A stretch of DNA of 64,000 bases from Hydrogenedens sp964549105 (lineage in GTDB: Bacteria; Hydrogenedentota; Hydrogenedentia; Hydrogenedentales; Hydrogenedentaceae). Positions 61,631 to 64,000 of this stretch are shown here, piece after piece (the first letter of the stretch is position 1; every line of letters begins with the position of its first letter). The notes below the pieces were generated by a model that had not been told where the DNA came from, did not search any database, and saw nothing but the letters and a program-made list of their open reading frames with translations. The stretch covers positions 135,429 through 199,428 of the forward strand of contig CAZJTZ010000002.1 in NCBI GenBank assembly GCA_964549105.1, given 5' to 3'. The translations under genes and the position numbers were made by a program.

Positions 61631-61761
61631 GGCTGTAAAGATAGGATAATGAAGGTCCTACATAAAGTAATATGTGGGAAATCGAAATTAACAATTGAAT
61701 ACAGCGTATGCCAGGGCCCCGGGTATAGAGCGGAGTAAAACGACTGAGGAGAAAAAGTTAT

Positions 61762-63861
61762 ATGCCACGCAGATACCCGATAGAAAATATCCGAAATATA
61801 GGGATAGCGGCCCACATCGATGCCGGCAAGACCACCGTATCTGAACGAGTCTTGTACTACTCCGGCCGAGTGCACCGAGTGGGCGAGGTCCACGACGGTG
61901 CCGCTACCATGGATTATATGGAGCAGGAACGGGAACGCGGTATCACCATAACCTCAGCAGCAACAGCATGTGAATGGAGTGGCAATCGAATCAATATTAT
62001 TGATACTCCAGGCCATATAGATTTTACCGCTGAAGTAGAACGCTGTATGAGGGTTCTCGATGGAGCCATCATCGTGTTTTGTGGTGTTGCAGGTGTTCAA
62101 CCCCAGTCCGAAACGGTTTGGAGGCAAGCGGAAAAATATAAAGTTCCGAGAATTGCCTTTATTAACAAAATGGACAGAGTTGGCGCCGATTTTTTTAGAA
62201 CCGTTGATTCCATCGAGCATAGACTTCATGCTTTACCCCTTCCTATTCAAATACCCATCGGTAGTGAGGATAACTTCCGTGCAGTCATTGATTTGATTCA
62301 TCAAAAGATGATTACATGGGTCGGAGATACTTTTGATTGTGTTCAGGTATCTGAAGAAATTCCAAAAGAATATCGCGACGATGCTCTCTTCTGGAAAATG
62401 CACCTAATTGAAACGGTGGCGAACCTTGACGACGAAGTGCTTGATTTGCATCTCGAAGGGAAAGAAATACCTACCGACTTGCTAAAAAAAGCCATTCGGC
62501 GAATATGTATCAGTAGAAAAGGAACGCCGGTATTATGTGGAACAGCACTAAAAAACAAAGGAATACGATTGCTATTAGATGCCGTTGTGGATTATCTACC
62601 CTCACCGGTAGATTTACCTGCGTATGAAGCAGTCGTCCCCCAGGAACCTGATAAAAAAGTGCTTTGCCATCCTTCGGATGATGAGCCTTTCTCAGCATTG
62701 GCATTCAAAGTTTTGAGCGACCCCCATGTAGGAAAATTAATCTTCGTGCGGGTCTATTCTGGCGTCATTGAGACAGGAAAGACCATTTTGAACAGCCGAA
62801 CCGGAATGAAAGAACGATTGGGAAGACTTATTGAATTGCATGCTGATGAACGAACCGAAATTAAGGAACTGAGAACAGGCGATATCGGAGCAGTAATTGG
62901 TTGTAAAAGTGTGTTAACGGGGGATACTCTTTGTTCACCAAAGCATCCCGTTGCACTCATGCCCCTAACTTTTCCGGAGCCAGTGGTTCATATTGCCATT
63001 GAACCCAAAACAAAAGCGGACCAGGAACGGCTATCCAATGCTCTACACCGTTTTGCCGATGAGGACCCAACTTTCCGTGTTCGAGTAGATGAAGAAACAG
63101 GTCAGACTATTATTGCGGGTATGGGTGAACTCCATCTTGAAATTATCATTGACCGAATGAAAAGGGAATTTGGGGTAGAGGCTCATGTGGGAAAACCCGT
63201 AGTCGCCTATCGAGAAACGATACGGCAATCGGCAACCTCAGATAAAAAGTTTGTTCGTCAAACAGGTGGTAGAGGACAATATGCTCATGTCGTATTAACA
63301 ATCGAGCCTTTGCCTCGTGGTTCCGGATTTGTATTTGAAGACAAAACCGTAGGTGGAGTAATTCCAAAGAACTTTATACCTGCCATTGAGAAAGGTTGTA
63401 GAGGAGCTCTTGAAACGGGAATTGTTGCTGGGTATCCGATGGTAGATGTGAAAATAACACTTACCTTTGGTTCTTATCATGAGGTAGATTCCTCCGATTT
63501 GGCTTTCCAAATCGCTGCCTCCATGGCTACCAAAGAGTCAGCAATGAATGCCCGGCCTATCCTACTCGAACCTATTATGCGGTTAGAAATAGATACCCCG
63601 CCGGAATATACAGGCGATATTATTAACGATTTGGACCACCGGCGAGGACGAATGCTAAACATGGAAGTAGATGGGCAAAGACAAATAATACATGCTCTGG
63701 CGCCTCTGGCAGAACTCTTCGGATATGCAAATGACTTACGGTCATGCAGTCAGGGAAGAGCCAATTATGGAATGGAATTTGAGCGATACGAGGAAGTCCC
63801 AATAGAGGCTAGCAATCGTATTATGGAACGATTGGGAAGTCGCTATCGCTTTGAACCTTGA
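61762..63861 (+). CDS. fusA: Elongation factor G
   Basis: A 699-residue translational GTPase. G1 is 'AHIDAGKTTVSERVLYYSG', G2 'RGITITSAAT', G3 'DTPGHID' and G4 'NKMD'. Domains II to V follow, with 'RQTGGRGQYAHVVL' in domain IV and a normal C-terminus. It drives ribosome translocation. GAGGAGAAAAAG precedes the ATG. The first ~180 bp are clearly GC-richer than the rest of the gene. Confidence 0.97.
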   Translation: MPRRYPIENIRNIGIAAHIDAGKTTVSERVLYYSGRVHRVGEVHDGAATMDYMEQERERGITITSAATACEWSGNRINIIDTPGHIDFTAEVERCMRVLDGAIIVFCGVAGVQPQSETVWRQAEKYKVPRIAFINKMDRVGADFFRTVDSIEHRLHALPLPIQIPIGSEDNFRAVIDLIHQKMITWVGDTFDCVQVSEEIPKEYRDDALFWKMHLIETVANLDDEVLDLHLEGKEIPTDLLKKAIRRICISRKGTPVLCGTALKNKGIRLLLDAVVDYLPSPVDLPAYEAVVPQEPDKKVLCHPSDDEPFSALAFKVLSDPHVGKLIFVRVYSGVIETGKTILNSRTGMKERLGRLIELHADERTEIKELRTGDIGAVIGCKSVLTGDTLCSPKHPVALMPLTFPEPVVHIAIEPKTKADQERLSNALHRFADEDPTFRVRVDEETGQTIIAGMGELHLEIIIDRMKREFGVEAHVGKPVVAYRETIRQSATSDKKFVRQTGGRGQYAHVVLTIEPLPRGSGFVFEDKTVGGVIPKNFIPAIEKGCRGALETGIVAGYPMVDVKITLTFGSYHEVDSSDLAFQIAASMATKESAMNARPILLEPIMRLEIDTPPEYTGDIINDLDHRRGRMLNMEVDGQRQIIHALAPLAELFGYANDLRSCSQGRANYGMEFERYEEVPIEASNRIMERLGSRYRFEP

Positions 63862-63869
63862 ACCTTTAC

Positions 63870-63894
63870 ACAGAGTTGTAAAAACTCTGTTTTT
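63870..63894 (+). terminator. Rho-independent terminator between fusA and tuf
   Basis: ACAGAGTT (63870-63877) pairs exactly with AACTCTGT (63883-63890) around a 5-nt loop, followed by TTTT. It lies 9 bp after the fusA stop and may separate or attenuate tuf expression. Confidence 0.85.
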
Positions 63895-63949
63895 AATAAA
63901 AATTATAACAACTTTAAAGAAGTATCAACAATACATAGGAGATACAGTG

Positions 63950-64000
63950 ATGTCGAAGCAGAAATTTGAGCGGAAGAAGCCGCATGTGAACATTGGTACG
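63950..64000 (+). CDS. tuf: Elongation factor Tu (first 17 codons, cut by window)
   Basis: ATG at 63950 opens MSKQKFERKKPHVNIGT, the standard N-terminus of EF-Tu leading into the GHVDHGKTT loop beyond the edge. AGGAGATAC stands before the start. The str-type order rpsL-rpsG-fusA-tuf supports it. Confidence 0.93.
   Translation, partial: MSKQKFERKKPHVNIGT

Noticed and set aside
61531..61893. Minus-strand open frame across the rpsG-fusA spacer
   Set aside because: It overlaps the ends of rpsG and fusA on the opposite strand and includes the hairpin region; no ribosome site.
1..64000. CRISPR arrays, insertion sequences, prophage, rRNA and tRNA genes
   Set aside because: No regularly spaced repeats, transposase or integrase genes, phage genes or tRNA-like TTCRA loops with paired arms were seen on either strand.

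Overview
The window is AT-rich bacterial chromosome (roughly 40% GC by eye) from a Gram-negative, LPS-making, probably menaquinone-using bacterium. The best lineage guess is the Candidatus Hydrogenedentes / PVC-like neighbourhood. The main pointer is a secreted protein (34477-36774) with InlB-type repeats, a PASTA module, a long Gly/Glu/Thr low-complexity stretch and a C-terminal pair of dockerin/EF-hand-like 'RELLRVIQFFNS' units, an architecture I recall from that group. Tat-exported sugar-isomerase-like proteins and an ExbB/ExbD operon with a signal peptide on ExbB fit. This is inference; no rRNA or tRNA is present.

Layout. 1-1665 (minus) is most of an AlwI/BstNBI-type restriction endonuclease cut by the window edge. 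1.9-16.7 kb is accessory and cell-surface: a sulfotransferase, a serine beta-lactamase-like membrane protein, a lipoprotein, PurU, a GH127-type glycosidase, a large membrane/TPR protein with a paired SGNH hydrolase, a Tat-exported isomerase-fold protein and a phospholipase D-like protein. 16.7-25.3 kb (plus) carries lpxA, a GnnA-like oxidoreductase, lpxB, polA, rho and a DegT-family aminotransferase that could be GnnB; together these suggest lipid A built on a 2,3-diamino sugar. 25.3-32.4 kb (minus) is a tight operon: exbB, exbD, a long TPR protein, a membrane-anchored von Willebrand A protein where TonB would be expected, and a GHMP sugar kinase. 32.7-46.7 kb is mixed: a TIM-barrel isomerase-like protein, trmB, the large surface protein, PilZ, NAD kinase, an enoyl-CoA hydratase, a ceramidase-C45 peptidase fusion, a nuclease-PDZ fusion and several unknowns. 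46.7-52.3 kb (minus) is a one-carbon operon gcvT-gcvH-gcvPA-gcvPB-folD preceded by a clear ZTP (pfl) riboswitch. 52.5-60.3 kb holds ubiE/menG, a KaiC-like/PEP-synthase-domain fusion, a PilZ protein and two overlapping dynamin-like GTPases. 60.3-64 kb is the str-type operon: consensus promoter, a 32-codon bTHX gene, rpsL with an unusual C-terminal insertion, rpsG, fusA, a terminator and the start of tuf.

The strongest global signal is the near absence of the tetranucleotide GATC: a hand scan of all 64 kb found three copies where roughly 200 would be expected, and none is in a GGATC/GATCC context. That is the site family of the AlwI endonuclease to which the gene at the left edge is related.
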